Shown in pieces: positions 54,224-64,000 of a stretch of 64,000 bases of DNA. A program made the position numbers and the translations under genes. Position 1 is the stretch's first letter, and every line of letters begins with the position of its first letter. The DNA comes from Cydia pomonella (Eukaryota; Arthropoda; Insecta; Lepidoptera; Tortricidae), in assembly GCF_033807575.1 (NCBI RefSeq), contig NC_084729.1, positions 6,324,001 through 6,388,000 on the forward strand, in the 5' to 3' direction. The notes beneath the pieces were generated by a model. That model had not been told where the DNA came from. It saw only the letters and a list, made by a program, of their open reading frames with translations, and did not search any database.

Positions 54224-57200
54224 GGTCCTCTGGGATCCTCAGATATTGATTTTCATCTCAATCTGAGCTTAAATGCCGAAATCAAAACTGGCGTGCGTTT
54301 TCTAAAAATTTGACCTCAGAATCATAATAAAGGTCCTCTGGGATCCTCAGATATCGTTTTTCATCTCAATCTGAGCTTAAATGCCGAAAACATAAATGGC
54401 GTGCGTTTTCTAAAAATTTGACTTCAGAATCATAATAAAGGTCCTCAGGGATCCTCAGATATCGATTTTCATCTCAATCTGAGCTTAAATGCCGAAATTT
54501 TAAATGGCGTGCGTTTTCTAAAAATTTGACCTCAGAATCATAATAAAGGTCCTCTGGGATCCTCAGATATCGATTTTCATCTCAATCTGAGCTTAAATGC
54601 CGAAAACAAAAATGGCGTGCGTTTTCTAAAAATTTGACCTCAGAATCATAATAAAGGTCCTCTGGGATCCTCAGATATCGATTTTCATCTCAATCTGAGC
54701 TTAAATGCCGAAAACAAAAATGGCGTGCGTTTTCTAAAAATTTGAGCTCAGAATCATAATAAAGGTCCTCTGGGATCCTCAGATATCGATTTTCATCTCA
54801 ATCTGAGCTTAAATGCCGAAATTTAAAATGGCGTGCGTTTTCTAAAAATTTGACCTCAGAATCATAATAAAGGTCCTCTGGGATACTCAGATATCGATTT
54901 TCATCTCAATCTGAGCTTAAATGCCGAAATCAAAAATGGCGTGCGTTTTCTAAAAATTTGACCTCGGAATCATAATAAAGGTCCTCTGGGATCCTCAGAT
55001 ATCGATTTTTATCTCAATCTGAGCTTAAATGCCGAAATTCAAAATGGCGTGCGTTTTCTAAAAATTTGACCTCAGAATCATAATAAAGGTCCTCTGGGAT
55101 CCTCAGATATCGATTTTCATCTCAATCTGAGCTTAAATGCCGAAATTTAAAATGGCGTGCGTTTTCTAAAAATTTGACCTCGGAATCATAATAAAGGTCC
55201 TCTGGGATCCTCAGATATCGATTTTCATCTCAATCTGAGCTTAAATGCCGAAAACAAAAATGGCGTGCGTTTTCTAAAAATTTGACCTCAGAATCATAAT
55301 AAAGGTCCTCTGGGATCCTCAGATATCGATTTTTATCTCAATCTGAGCTTAAATGCCGAAATTCAAAATGGCGTGCGTTTTCTAAAAAATTGACCTCAGA
55401 ATCATAATAAAGGTCCTCTGGGATACTCAGATATCGATTTTCATCTTAATCTGAGCTTAAATGCCGAAACTTAAAATGGCGTGCGTTTTCTAAAAATTTG
55501 AACTCGGAATCATAATAAAGGTCCTCTGGGATCCTCAGATATCGATTTTCATCTCAATCTGAGCTTAAATGCCGAAATTTAAAATGGCGTGCGTTTTCTA
55601 AAAATTTGACCTCAGAATCATAATAAAGGTCCTCTGGGATCCTCAGATATCGATTTTCATCTCAATCTGAGCTTAAATACCGAAAACAAAAATGGCGTGC
55701 GTTTTCTAAAAATTTGACCTCAGAATCATAATAAAGGTCCTCTGGGATACTCAGATATCGATTTTCATCTCAATCTGAGCTTAAATGCCGAAATCAAAAA
55801 TGGCGTGCGTTTTCTAAAAATTTGACCTCGGAATCATAATAAAGGTCCTCTGGGATCCTCAGATATCGATTTTCATCTCAATCTGAGCTTAAATGCCGAA
55901 AACAAAAATGGCGTGCGTTTTCTAAAAATTTGACTTCAGAATCATAATAAAGGTCCTCAGGGATCCTCAGATATCGATTTTCATCTCAATCTGAGCTTAA
56001 ATGCCGAAATTTAAAATGGCGTGCGTTTTCTAAAAATTTGACCTCAGAATCATAATAAAGGTCCTCTGGGATCCTCAGATATCGATTTTCATCTCAATCT
56101 GAGCTTAAATGCCGAAAACAAAAATGGCGTGCGTTTTCTAAAAAATTGACCTCAGAATCATAATAAAGGTCCTCTGGGATCCTCAGATATCGATTTTCAT
56201 CTCAATCTGAGCTTAAATGCCGAAAACAAAAATGGCGTGCGTTTTCTAAAAATTTGAGCTCAGAATCATAATAAAGGTCCTCTGGGATCCTCAGATATCG
56301 ATTTTCATCTCAATCTGAGCTTAAATGCCGAAATTTAAAATGGCGTGCGTTTTCTAAAAATTTGACCTCAGAATCATAATAAAGGTCCTCTGGGATACTC
56401 AGATATCGATTTTCATCTCAATCTGAGCTTAAATGCCGAAATCAAAAATGGCGTGCGTTTTTCTAAAAATTTGACCTCGGAATCATAATAAAGGTCCTCT
56501 GGGATCCTCAGATATCGATTTTTATCTCAATCTGAGCTTAAATGCCGAAATTCAAAATGGCGTGCGTTTTCTAAAAATTTGACCTCAGAATCATAATAAA
56601 GGTCCTCTGGGATCCTCAGATATCGATTTTCATCTCAATCTGAGCTTAAATGCCGAAATTTAAAATGGCGTGCGTTTTCTAAAAATTTGACCTCAGAATC
56701 ATAATAAAGGTCCTCTGGGATCCTCAGATATCGATTTTCATCTCAATCTGAGCTTAAATGCCGAAATCAAAAATGGCGTGCGTTTTCAAAAAATTTGACC
56801 TCGGAATCATAATAAAGGTCCTCTGGGATCCTCAGATATCGATTTTCATCTCAATCTGAGCTTAAATGCCAAAATCAAAAATGGCGTGCGTTTTCAAAAA
56901 ATTTGACCTCAGAATCATAATAAAGGTCCTCTGGGATCCTCAGATATCGATTTTCATCTCAATCTGAGCTTAAATGCCGAAATTTAAAATGGCGTGCGTT
57001 TTCTAAAAATTTGACCTCGGAATCATAATAAAGGTCCTCTGGGATCCTCAGATATCGATTTTCATCTCAATCTGAGCTTAAATGCCGAAAACAAAAATGG
57101 CGTGCGTTTTCTAAAAATTTGACCTCAGAATCATAATAAAGGTCCTCTGGGATCCTCAGATATCGATTTTCATCTCAATCTGAGCTTAAATGCCGAAATT

Positions 57201-58500
57201 TAAAATGGCGTGCGTTTTCTAAAAATTTGACCTCGGAATCGGAATCATTATAAAGGTCCTCTGGGATCCTCAGATATCGATTTTCATCTCAATCTGAGCT
57301 TAAATGCCGAAATTTAAAATGGCGTGCGTTTTCTAAAAATTTGACCTCAGAATCATAATAAAGGTCCTCTGGGATCCTCAGATATCGATTTTCATCTCAA
57401 TCTGAGCTTAAATGCCGAAAACAAAAATGGCGTGCGTTTTCTAAAAATTTGAGCTCAGAATCATAATAAAGGTCCTCTGGGATCCTCAGATATCGATTTT
57501 CATCTCAATCTGAGCTTAAATGCCGAAAACAAAAATGGCGTGCGTTTTCTAAAAATTTGACCTCGGAATCATAATAAAGGTCCTCTGGGATCCTCAGATA
57601 TCGATTTTCATCTCAATCTGAGCTTAAATGCCGAAAACAAAAATGGCGTGCGTTTTCTAAAAATTTGACCTCAGAATCATAATAAAGGTCCTCTGGGATC
57701 CTCAGATATCGATTTTCATCTCAATCTGAGCTTAAATGCCGAAAACAAAAATGGCGTGCGTTTTCTAAAAATTTGACTTCAGAATCATAATAAAGGTCCT
57801 CAGGGATCCTCAGATATCGATTTTCATCTCAATCTGAGCTTAAATGCCGAAATCAAAAATGGCGTGCGTTTTCTAATAATTTGACCTCGGAATCATAATA
57901 ACGGTCCTCTGGGATCCTCAGATATCGATTTTCATCTCAATCTGAGCTTAAATGCCGAAATTTAAAATGGCGTGCGTTTTCTAAAAATTTGACCTCGGAA
58001 TCATTATAAAGGTCCTCTGGGATCCTCAGATATCGATTTTCATCTCAATCTGAGCTTAAATGCCGAAATTTAAAATGGCGTGCGTTTTCTAAAAAAATGA
58101 CCTCGGAATCATAATAAAGGTCCTCTGGGATCCTCAGATATCGATTTTCATCTCAATCTGAGCTTAAATGCCGAAAACAAAAATGGCGTGCGTTTTCTAA
58201 AAATTTGACCCCAGAATCATAATAAAGGTCCTCTGGGATCCTCAGATATCGATTTTCATCTCAATCTGAGCTTAAATGCCGAAATTTAAAATGGCGTGCG
58301 TTTTCTAAAAATTTGACCTCGGAATCATTATAAAGGTCCTCTGGGATCCTCAGATATCGATTTTCATCTCAATCTGAGCTTAAATGCCGAAATTTAAAAT
58401 GGCGTGCGTTTTCTAAAAAATTGACCTCGGAATCATAATAAAGGTCCTCTGGGATCCTCAGATATCGATTTACATTTGAATCTGAGCTTAAATGCCCAAA
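54224..58500. repeat. 108-bp satellite array, about 39-40 units
   Basis: The word ggtcctctgggatcctcaga recurs at 54224, 54332, 54440, 54548 and 54656 and on to 58446, mostly at 108 bp. Each unit carries cagatatcgattttcatctc, caatctgagcttaaatgccg and aaaatggcgtgcgttttc. Variation is concentrated in a short block after gccgaaa (acaaa, tttaa, tcaaa or ttcaa). One unit near 57235 has a duplicated cggaat. Confidence 0.97.
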
Positions 58501-58519
58501 TCCAAGATGGCGGACGATC

Positions 58520-58930
58520 ATTCAAATTGAGTGACCGGTTTGTATTGGGGTATCCGATCGCGTGGCAAGATACTTTTACTTAAGGGTAACGTTTGGACGG
58601 AAGCTTGTTTGGATACCCAAAGTATTGATATCGCTTCCGGAATGCTATTTTAACGGTCGGGTACCCTTTCAAAATTGTTTTAAAGTCTAAGGGTACCGTT
58701 TGAACGGAAGCTTGTTTGGATACCTAAAGTATTGATACCGCTTCCGTAATGCTATTTCAGCGGTCGGGTACCGTTTCAAAATGGTTTTAAAGGTACTTTT
58801 ATTTAACGGTACCGTTTGGTCGGAAGCTTATTTGGATACCCAAAGCGTTGATATCGGTACCGAAATGCTAGTTTAACGGTCGGGTACCCTTTAAAAAGAC
58901 CGGTCAAAACCGTTTTTAAGGGTACCTTTT
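58520..58930. repeat. ~110-bp right subterminal repeat, three units
   Basis: cggaagctt(g/a)tttggatacc occurs near 58599, 58706 and 58822, each followed by aaag(t/c)(a/g)ttgata and ggtcgggtacc. Like the left subterminal repeat it is rich in GGTACC, but the units are different. Confidence 0.85.
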
Positions 58931-58939
58931 CAGTCCCTG

Positions 58940-58947
58940 TCCATATC
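58940..58947. repeat. 8-bp target duplication, right copy (tccatatc)
   Basis: Identical to 48162-48169 and directly outside the terminal cagtccctg. Confidence 0.95.
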
Positions 58948-61710
58948 TAACTGCACACTTAAAGCAAACAGTAACCGCAAAGTTGAGTGCCTAATTACAG
59001 GGGAAAAGGTTTCTTGATAGTCCACACCAAGCTTTTGTGTGAAACCTTTAGCTACTAGCCGCGCACGATATCTCACTCTATTGTCACAATCACGTTTCTT
59101 TTTTAAGACCCACTTACACTGCACAACACTCGCGTTATCTGGGGCATCGACAACTTCCCATACCTCGTTGTCCTCAAAAGACTGCAGTTCATCTGCCATC
59201 GCCTGCAACCACTGTTGTTTCTCAGGTCCACTGATAGCGTCTGCATATGTCATCTCGTCTTCTCCCACATAGGTGCTGGTGCATGTATTTGCAAAACCAT
59301 AACGTTCAGGTTTCTTCCTCAATCGTTCAGGTTTCTTGGTCAATCTTTCTGTGACGTCCACTCTTCTTGGTGAAGCATTTTCTGAAGACAATTGCTGATT
59401 TTCAGATGTCAATTGTGACAGAGCATCTATTCTATGAGGTACACCTTCTAAAGACTGCTGCTGTCCTTCCTCTTCATGTTGATCACCATCATCCACTTCG
59501 AGGTACTCTGATTCAGAGTCACTGGAGTTAGGCTGGTTAATTGGCTCTAATTTAACCACAGATTCCTCTGTCAACTCCCCCACTGAATCTGTGTTTTCTA
59601 TACATACTGTGACTGTATCCTCATTCTTTTTCTTCTCTAGAATCACTACATCTCGACTTGTTGTGATCTGATTCTTTACTGGATCATAAACTCTGTAGCC
59701 TTTTATGTTCTCAGGAAATCCTACAAGTATGTGCTTCTTGGACTTTTTGTCCCATTTCGTCCTTTTTTCTTTCGGGATGTGTACCATGACAGGGCTACCA
59801 AAGATGCGCAAACCTTCTAAATTAGGCTTTCTTCCTGTCCACATCTCGTAAGGAGTTTTATCTATCCCCGATGCTACTGATCGGTTCTTTATGTATACGG
59901 CAGTATTAGCAGCTTCTGCCCAGAATTTCTTGTCTAGGCCGGCTTCAAACAAAAGACACCTTGCTCGTTCCACGATCGTACGGTTGCTTCGTTCACTGAG
60001 ACCATTCTGCTCTGCTGTGTAGGGGTTGGTTTTCTGGTGCACTATACCTTCATTCTTTAAGAAATCTTCAAATTCTTTACTACAGTACTCACGGCCTTGG
60101 TCCGTTCTTAAAAATTTTATTTTCTTGTTCTGACTGTTTTCCACCATAGACTTGAACTCCTTAAAATAACTTAATGCTTCACTCTTTGCTTTAAGGAAAT
60201 AAATGAAAGTCATTCTGGTAAAATCATCAACAAAAATGATGAAAAATCTTGCACCACCAATTGAGTTTTTTTCCATAGGACCACAGATGTCACTATGAAC
60301 AACTTGAAGGATCTCTGTGGCTCTTGTGCCTGGTGAGAAGGGTAACCTTGACTGTTTTCCTTCACAGCACACTTCACAGTTTAATTTACTACCCGTGAAT
60401 GTTCCAGGGAAATCTATTCCGTCCACTAATCCGCGCTTCATCCTGTTTAAATCACTGGCATTTATATGACCCAGACGGCTGTGCCAGGTCTGACCATCAG
60501 CTGTTGACGATGATAGCATACAGCTTGGTGTTGTTTTTAGTTTTAACTTGTAAACACCATTGACTAGGTCTGCTTCTGCAACTAATTCGCCTAGTTTGTT
60601 GCGAATCAAACATTTTTTACGACCAAAATGTACACTATTTCCATTTTTGGTCAATTCACTGACCGATAGTAGGTTAGTCGTAAGGTCTGGCACGCACAGG
60701 ACATTTTTCACGTTCACTTCGTATCCGTGACTTGTCGTAATTTCCATATCTCCGGAACACAAAACAGGTACTTTCGTATTATTTGCTACAATTATGTCTG
60801 GAATATCCGGCGAAAACTCTTTATTTTGCAGCCAAGCTTCATTCGCCGTAAAGTGCTGACTCGCACCGGAATCCACATAAAAATCGCTTTTATTGAAGTC
60901 TCCACTAAGAAAAACAACGCTAAACGCGTTAGTCTGCTTTTTCTTTTCTGTTTTTTCATTTAACAGTGGACATTGGCTTCGATAATGGCCTGCGTTTTTA
61001 CATTTATAACAGGTTATGTTCTTCGTGTTTACATTTGAGTTTGACGTTTGAGAGGTTTGTTGTCTATGCTTGCTAGTGTTGCTGTACTTCTTCTTCAAAT
61101 AACTTTTTGCAACTAATGCTGAATTGCATTCCGTTTCACTTACTTGACTTGATTCCATATCGAGTAATTTGGTTTTAATTGAATCTGCCGTTATACTGAT
61201 TCCAGAGTGCTCGATAGCCATAATCATAGGCATAAATCGTTCTGGTAAACCAGCAAGCATCAATGAACCTACCCACTCATCATTGATTTCGAAACCTGTA
61301 CCGGATAATCTCTGCGAGGTTTCAACTATTTGTGTCACATAATTCGTCATATTATCACAGTTTTCCAGTCTGATGGATATTAAATGACGAAGCAAAGTAA
61401 TCCTCCGCGAAAATCCTGAATCGTCGAACAAAGTCTTCAACGTTGTCCACAATTGCTTCGTGGTCTTTGCATTCTTTATATGCACAAATAACGATGAATC
61501 AATCGTCAAAATCAGTTTTGCTCGTGCTTTTGCGTCTGCAGTGTCTGCTGCTGCTGTTATTGCAGTCCCGTCTGCTGGAGGTTCTTCCTTCAGATACTTG
61601 TTCGCGCCTTCAAGTATCAGCAAATTTTCTACTGCGAACGCCCAATCGTCGTAATTTTCGCGACCCTTAAGCTTTGGCACGTTCGTCAGAAAATTAGAAC
61701 TCATTTTCAC
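58940..61710 (-). pseudogene. Copia Gag-protease-integrase and start of reverse transcriptase
   Basis: The frame starts at the Met at 61710. Residues 1-230 are the copia Gag (UBN2-like). A CCHC knuckle lies at 234-247 (CYKCKNAGHYRSQC). The protease active site DSGA is at 280-283. The integrase has an HHCC site (H410, H415, C445, C448) and catalytic D474, D537, E573 with D-35-E spacing. The reverse transcriptase begins near WVLKKKRDCDNRVRYRARLV and runs to QLDMD, where the insert cuts in. The open frame then adds two foreign residues and stops at 58930. Gag, protease and integrase are intact by eye, while the polymerase is separated. Confidence 0.95.
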
Positions 61711-61761
61711 GCACTAAACACGAAAAAACACTAACAATTACTAATATTTTTTATTAAAAAT

Positions 61762-61781
61762 ACGGGAAAACGCCCATAACC
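61762..61781 (-). promoter_or_regulatory. Copia primer binding site
   Basis: The minus strand reads GGTTATGGGCGTTTTCCCG immediately after the 5' LTR. It matches the known copia-type use of an internal fragment of initiator methionine tRNA. Confidence 0.75.
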
Positions 61782-61936
61782 TCTAAAGAAAGTAATGAAA
61801 CACACGGATGACGGTTGACAAGTAACGGGATTTTATTTCATAAGAACAGATATTACCATAGACATATGTTGTTACATGCCTGTACTAGATGGCGCTAGGA
61901 ACTATATTTTAAACTTATTTTGATATATAAACAACA
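61782..61936 (-). repeat. 5' LTR of the copia element (155 bp)
   Basis: Identical by eye to 46616-46770. It ends TTTCTTTAGA on the minus strand rather than the common CA. Confidence 0.92.
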
Positions 61937-62158
61937 GTTATTTATACTTTTTGTTTCGTTTTACATTATTACACCTCTTAATCACTAAAATCATTATAAA
62001 GGTAATCACAATAATACAATCGAGTTTACGCTTTTAATTTCTTTGTATTACATTTTTAGCAACGAAAATTATATAATATTAGACATAGATTCATTACTTT
62101 TATATTCATGCCGTGTTTTAAGTTTCTTCGTTTTAATAAGACCGGAATTTTTACCGAA

Positions 62159-62664
62159 AGGGCCAATTACATGGCACGGAGTCGGTCCCGCCCGATGTCG
62201 GGCTTGATAATAGTTTTCCCTTTTACGGAATATCAGCACATCGTTAACAATATTTGAAACGTAAATAAATGGTTCAATGTGCAAAAATATCAAACATTGA
62301 ACATTTTTGGCAATTAGAGACAATAGTACATTACGATACAAGTGCGAAAAATAGGAAATTCGAAACGAGTGGCGATAAATTAAAACACGACCGAAGGGAG
62401 TGTTTTAAATCGACACGAGTTGCGAATTACCTATTCGCACATGTATCGTACAACGTTTTACAGTACATATGGCCCTTTAAATGTTCGACACAGTAACGTA
62501 ATATGCTACTTCTCGCACTAGTGCTATAAAGTAGCCCCATATGTACTGTAAAGTATTTTTACATGTCAAATATTGTAAAAGATGTGCTGATATTTGGTGA
62601 AACGGAAAAATACTCTTACTCGGGCCCGACATCAGGCCTGATTTAGTGTGGATGTAATTGGCCC
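62159..62664. mobile_element. MITE with ~100-bp inverted ends and a nested repeat
   Basis: The left arm (agggccaattacatggca..., 62159-62262) is inverted at 62565-62664 (...atgtaattggccct). The dispersed repeat at 62333-62527, related to 4611-4806, sits between the arms. Confidence 0.8.
62333..62527 (+). repeat. Dispersed repeat, sibling of 4611-4806
   Basis: It runs from tacgatacaagtgcgaaaaa to ctcgcactagtgc and matches 4611-4806 in reverse complement. Confidence 0.7.
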
Positions 62665-62838
62665 TCAAGTTCTCGTTGCATGTCATGAACTTAGTTACAC
62701 TAATTACGTTGTATTGTATGGAATTGTCATAAATTGTACGTATAATATAATTAATGTGAAATGTCAACTTGAGGTTACAACAGATAGTTCGGAGCGGCCA
62801 AAGTGTTCACAAATATCTGACCAAAGACTCTGTCAAAA

Positions 62839-63153
62839 CCAAGGCTCGGAACCGATTTATAAAATACCGGTAAAAACCGTAACTTATAAGAACGCGAACG
62901 TTTTAAGAACTTTATTGTAACCTAAAAAAAACGGTTTATTCGACGAACGATGGAAAGGCCGGCCGGCCTGGTGGTGTGCCACGTAAACATAGAAAGAAAC
63001 CGGCTTTTATTGCTCTACGCCGGTTAATTTGACAAAAACAATTGTCATTAAAACCGGTCTAAAATAACGGTTTTTCGAACGAAACCGAAATTAAAAGGTT
63101 TTGTGCCAATACATGATAACGGTTTGGAATTTCAACCGTTTTCCGAGCCTTGG
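62839..63153. mobile_element. Short TIR element with ccaaggctcggaa ends
   Basis: ccaaggctcggaaccg at 62839 and cgttttccgagccttgg ending at 63153 are inverted copies. The interior has many aaccggt / accgtaa words and no coding frame. It is probably a hAT-like MITE. 63154-63573 shows nothing I recognise. Confidence 0.75.
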
Positions 63154-63573
63154 GAACCAGTACTTATCCGACACCTTTATTTTTTATGCCACTATGCTAC
63201 CTACTAAATATCGTAGGTACTTGCAGATGAAAGAGTATAAAAATTCTTAAAATTATCGAGTCTTATTGTCAAGATCTTGTTCCTAATAACAAAATACAAT
63301 CAGTTTAACAAACCTAAAATTACAGATACAAAAACTTAGCTAATGCCGCATGTAAATAGAATCGAATTAGAATCTTCCGCTTGCTCGGGATTCAAAATCG
63401 GTACTCGCAGCAAAAACTAATTTTGTTCTCTTGTTATGAATAATTGTACCTAACTCTCAATGTAATTTTATTTAATACCCTTTTTAACTCTATAAAACTG
63501 CAAGCAAGAGCTTTAGCTAACGTTTTTACCTATAGAAGTTAGTTTTTTTATATCTAATTCAGAATAGCAGCGT

Positions 63574-63722
63574 TTAATGTGGGGAGGCCACAGCTCTAAA
63601 CTCGGCGTAGGTGATGAAACCATCGTTGTCCTTGTCTGCCTGATCCAGTGCCCCCTCCACAATCTGAGCCAGATCGTCGTCTGAATACACCATCTGGCTC
63701 TCGACTTTTACGCCGTCAGCTC
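63574..63722 (-). CDS. EF-hand protein, last coding exon (partial)
   Basis: Minus-strand exon starting after the acceptor ttgtttccccag (phase 1) and ending at TAA, 63574-63576. It encodes MVYSDDDLAQIVEGALDQ followed by ADKDNDGFITYAEFRAVASP. The loop D-K-D-N-D-G-F-I-T-Y-A-E is a canonical calcium-binding EF-hand with acidic residues at positions 1, 3, 5 and 12. A C-terminal EF-hand preceded by a DDDLAQIV-type helix resembles the end of MCFD2-like secretory-pathway proteins, but other EF-hand families fit too. The remaining exons lie past the right edge. In 63725-64000 I see only intron. Confidence 0.85.
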
Positions 63723-64000
63723 CTGGGGAAACAAAATGTGTTATAAAATATGTTATATCCCTAATATTGATGTGCGTTCGGTGCAAAAAGGTTAAGGTCA
63801 AGGCGGGAACAGTGGCTCAGAAGCACAAATATCGTTCTATATCTAACTGTAGCACCCTCGTGAGTCGTGTGTTAGAATAATTTCAATTTGTTCAATTACT
63901 GAATGTTCCTGCTGTGTTAGCAGGGAACCAAATAGCCTCTCGAGAGAGTGAGCCACTGTTCTCACCTTGATACTACTATGAATGTCAGCGTATCCCATAA

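Larger units (their letters stand above)
48170..58939. mobile_element. Giant non-autonomous TIR element made of satellite arrays
   Basis: The ends are cagggactgaaaa at 48170 and ttttcagtccctg at 58939 (inverted), flanked by a perfect 8-bp duplication. Contents in order: a 73-bp subterminal tandem repeat, a 100-bp satellite (about 3.0 kb), a palindromic core with two nested older repeats, a 108-bp satellite (about 4.3 kb), and a ~110-bp subterminal repeat. No transposase frame is visible. An 8-bp duplication and CAGGG-type ends fit the hAT superfamily, with P-like elements as an alternative. At 10.77 kb it is far larger than typical non-autonomous elements. Confidence 0.88.
46616..61936 (-). 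mobile_element. Ty1/copia retrotransposon interrupted by a 10.8-kb insert
   Basis: Two identical 155-bp LTRs enclose a copia-type gag-pol. Disregarding the insert at 48170-58939 and one copy of its 8-bp duplication, the element is about 4.5 kb, normal for copia. The initiator-methionine-tRNA-like primer site GGTTATGGGC follows the 5' LTR directly. The two halves of the polyprotein are in the same frame at the break, so the insert is the only visible lesion. The insert has split the reverse transcriptase, so this copy cannot make it. Confidence 0.93.

Noticed and set aside
48631..58500. CRISPR-like regular repeats
   Set aside because: The units are contiguous 100-bp and 108-bp satellites without unique spacers, in an insect genome.
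63964..64000. Previous exon of the EF-hand gene (minus-strand donor at caag|gtgaga)
   Set aside because: In the phase required by the downstream exon, the sequence has a stop codon.

Overview
The window is a stretch of insect nuclear genome, almost certainly from a moth or butterfly (Lepidoptera). Genes are split into many short GT-AG exons separated by AT-rich introns. Both intron and intergenic DNA are packed with transposons of lepidopteran character: tRNA-headed SINEs, 'gttccgtag' dispersed repeats, 5'-truncated non-LTR elements, a mag-like Ty3/gypsy element and a copia element. Nothing bacterial or organellar is present.

Layout. 1-11426: no host exon that I can support; tandem repeats, MITEs, SINEs and non-LTR fragments. 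11427-32352 (+): a complete-looking 21-exon gelsolin gene (756 codons from the first visible Met, six gelsolin repeats). Its fourth intron carries a hAT-like MITE, itself split by an intact 5.27-kb mag-like LTR retrotransposon (14781-20050, minus strand) with two apparently identical 108-bp LTRs. 33403-33473 (+): an isolated exon encoding the start of a THAP-type zinc finger. 36766-46017 (+): a nine-exon yellow/MRJP-family gene (406 codons, signal peptide). Two of its exons have been tandemly amplified in the introns. 46616-61936 (-): a copia element with identical 155-bp LTRs. Its reverse-transcriptase domain is broken by a 10,770-bp insert (48170-58939). 62159-63153: small inverted-repeat elements. 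63574-63722 (-): the last coding exon of an EF-hand protein that continues beyond the right edge.

The most unusual object is the 10.77-kb insert. It has CAGGGACTG terminal inverted repeats and a perfect 8-bp target duplication, so it moved as one DNA-transposon-like unit. It encodes no transposase that I can see and consists mainly of two long satellite arrays (100-bp and 108-bp periods) around a palindromic core, with short tandem repeats just inside each end. The two arrays have different unit sequences but share an AA(G/A)ATGGCG core, and the last 108-bp unit carries the 15-base core of the other array. This looks like a very large non-autonomous element that disperses satellite DNA.

A second theme is local exon echoing: decayed or intact partial copies of coding exons lie in tandem in the neighbouring introns of both host genes. 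In one further case, a SINE inserted exactly across a gelsolin splice donor and duplicated it.
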